This document shows, piece after piece, positions 63,991 through 64,000 of a DNA stretch of 64,000 nt. The stretch is from NCBI RefSeq assembly GCF_003687725.1, contig NZ_RDOJ01000006.1, positions 96,403 to 160,402 of the forward strand. The letters run 5' to 3'. Positions within the stretch are counted from its first letter, which is position 1. The number at the start of each line of letters is the position of its first letter. A program made the position numbers and the translations under genes. The stretch is from Faecalibacter macacae. GTDB taxonomy: Bacteria; Bacteroidota; Bacteroidia; Flavobacteriales; Weeksellaceae. A model generated the notes under the pieces. It worked only from the letters and a program-made list of their open reading frames with translations, made no database searches and was not told the origin of the DNA.

Positions 63991-64000
63991 ACATGAGAAT

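Noticed and set aside
1..64000. CRISPR arrays, tRNA or rRNA genes, prophage or defence-island genes
   Set aside because: Read-through by eye found no regularly spaced repeats, no tRNA T-loop signature in a plausible context, and no recognisable phage or defence proteins.

Overview
The window is AT-rich DNA from a Bacteroidota bacterium, most probably a Flavobacteriales member of the Weeksellaceae type (an Empedobacter-like genome is my guess, not demonstrated). This rests on a type IX secretion C-terminal sorting domain, a GLPGLI-family protein, TonB-dependent receptors, almost no Shine-Dalgarno sites, and many starts preceded by the Bacteroidota -7 box TAnnTTTG. No rRNA, tRNA or CRISPR array was seen.

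Layout. 1-2770: lysine catabolism (aldehyde dehydrogenase cut by the window edge, then L-lysine 6-aminotransferase). 2894-5326: GLPGLI protein, HAD phosphatase, MaoC-like hydratase. 5715-9176: the large fused B12-dependent acyl-CoA mutase IcmF. 9232-9731: a flavobacterial dispersed palindromic repeat and a frameshifted small membrane-protein gene. 9732-19976: secreted M28 peptidase, TonB receptor, PQQ-type sugar dehydrogenase lipoprotein, PfoR-like EIIC, uracil permease, DigH-like lipoprotein, small lipoprotein and a BNR-repeat protein. 20140-23546: an operon of small cytosolic proteins (SRPBCC, VOC, DUF1801, DUF2461, PhnB-like) whose VOC gene carries an in-frame stop. 24119-31884: four tandem long-chain acyl-CoA synthetase paralogues, each followed by its own terminator. 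31942-34289: lipoprotein, DbpA-like helicase and Dabb protein. 34314-35604: a decayed IS3-family element. 35831-39733: a tightly overlapping carotenoid operon (crtI, crtB, unknown secreted protein, crtZ, fused lycopene cyclase), likely making zeaxanthin. 39805-46256: DCL-family protein, rimO, a large T9SS-exported repeat protein, an ammonium transporter. 46372-47749: 3-oxoacid CoA-transferase subunits. 47878-51786: cupin, LytS-type kinase, LytTR regulator, UbiA-like membrane protein and methyltransferase in one run. 51816-56568: fatty-acid desaturase, DUF4442 protein, and a MocR-type regulator that has lost its PLP lysine, divergent from a TonB receptor. 56632-63914: tyrosine degradation (fumarylacetoacetase, flavin reductase and homogentisate dioxygenase) interleaved with a B12-binding radical SAM protein and a secreted hydrolase.

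Together the genes describe an aerobic heterotroph that degrades amino acids (lysine, tyrosine, and branched-chain or short acyl-CoAs through IcmF and CoA-transferase) and fatty acids, and that makes yellow carotenoids. Nothing here is a clear new defence or mobile system. The points most worth following are the degenerate MocR/TonB-receptor pair with repeats over the promoter, the LytTR-UbiA-methyltransferase operon, the unknown gene translationally embedded in the carotenoid operon, and several small leader or uORF structures.
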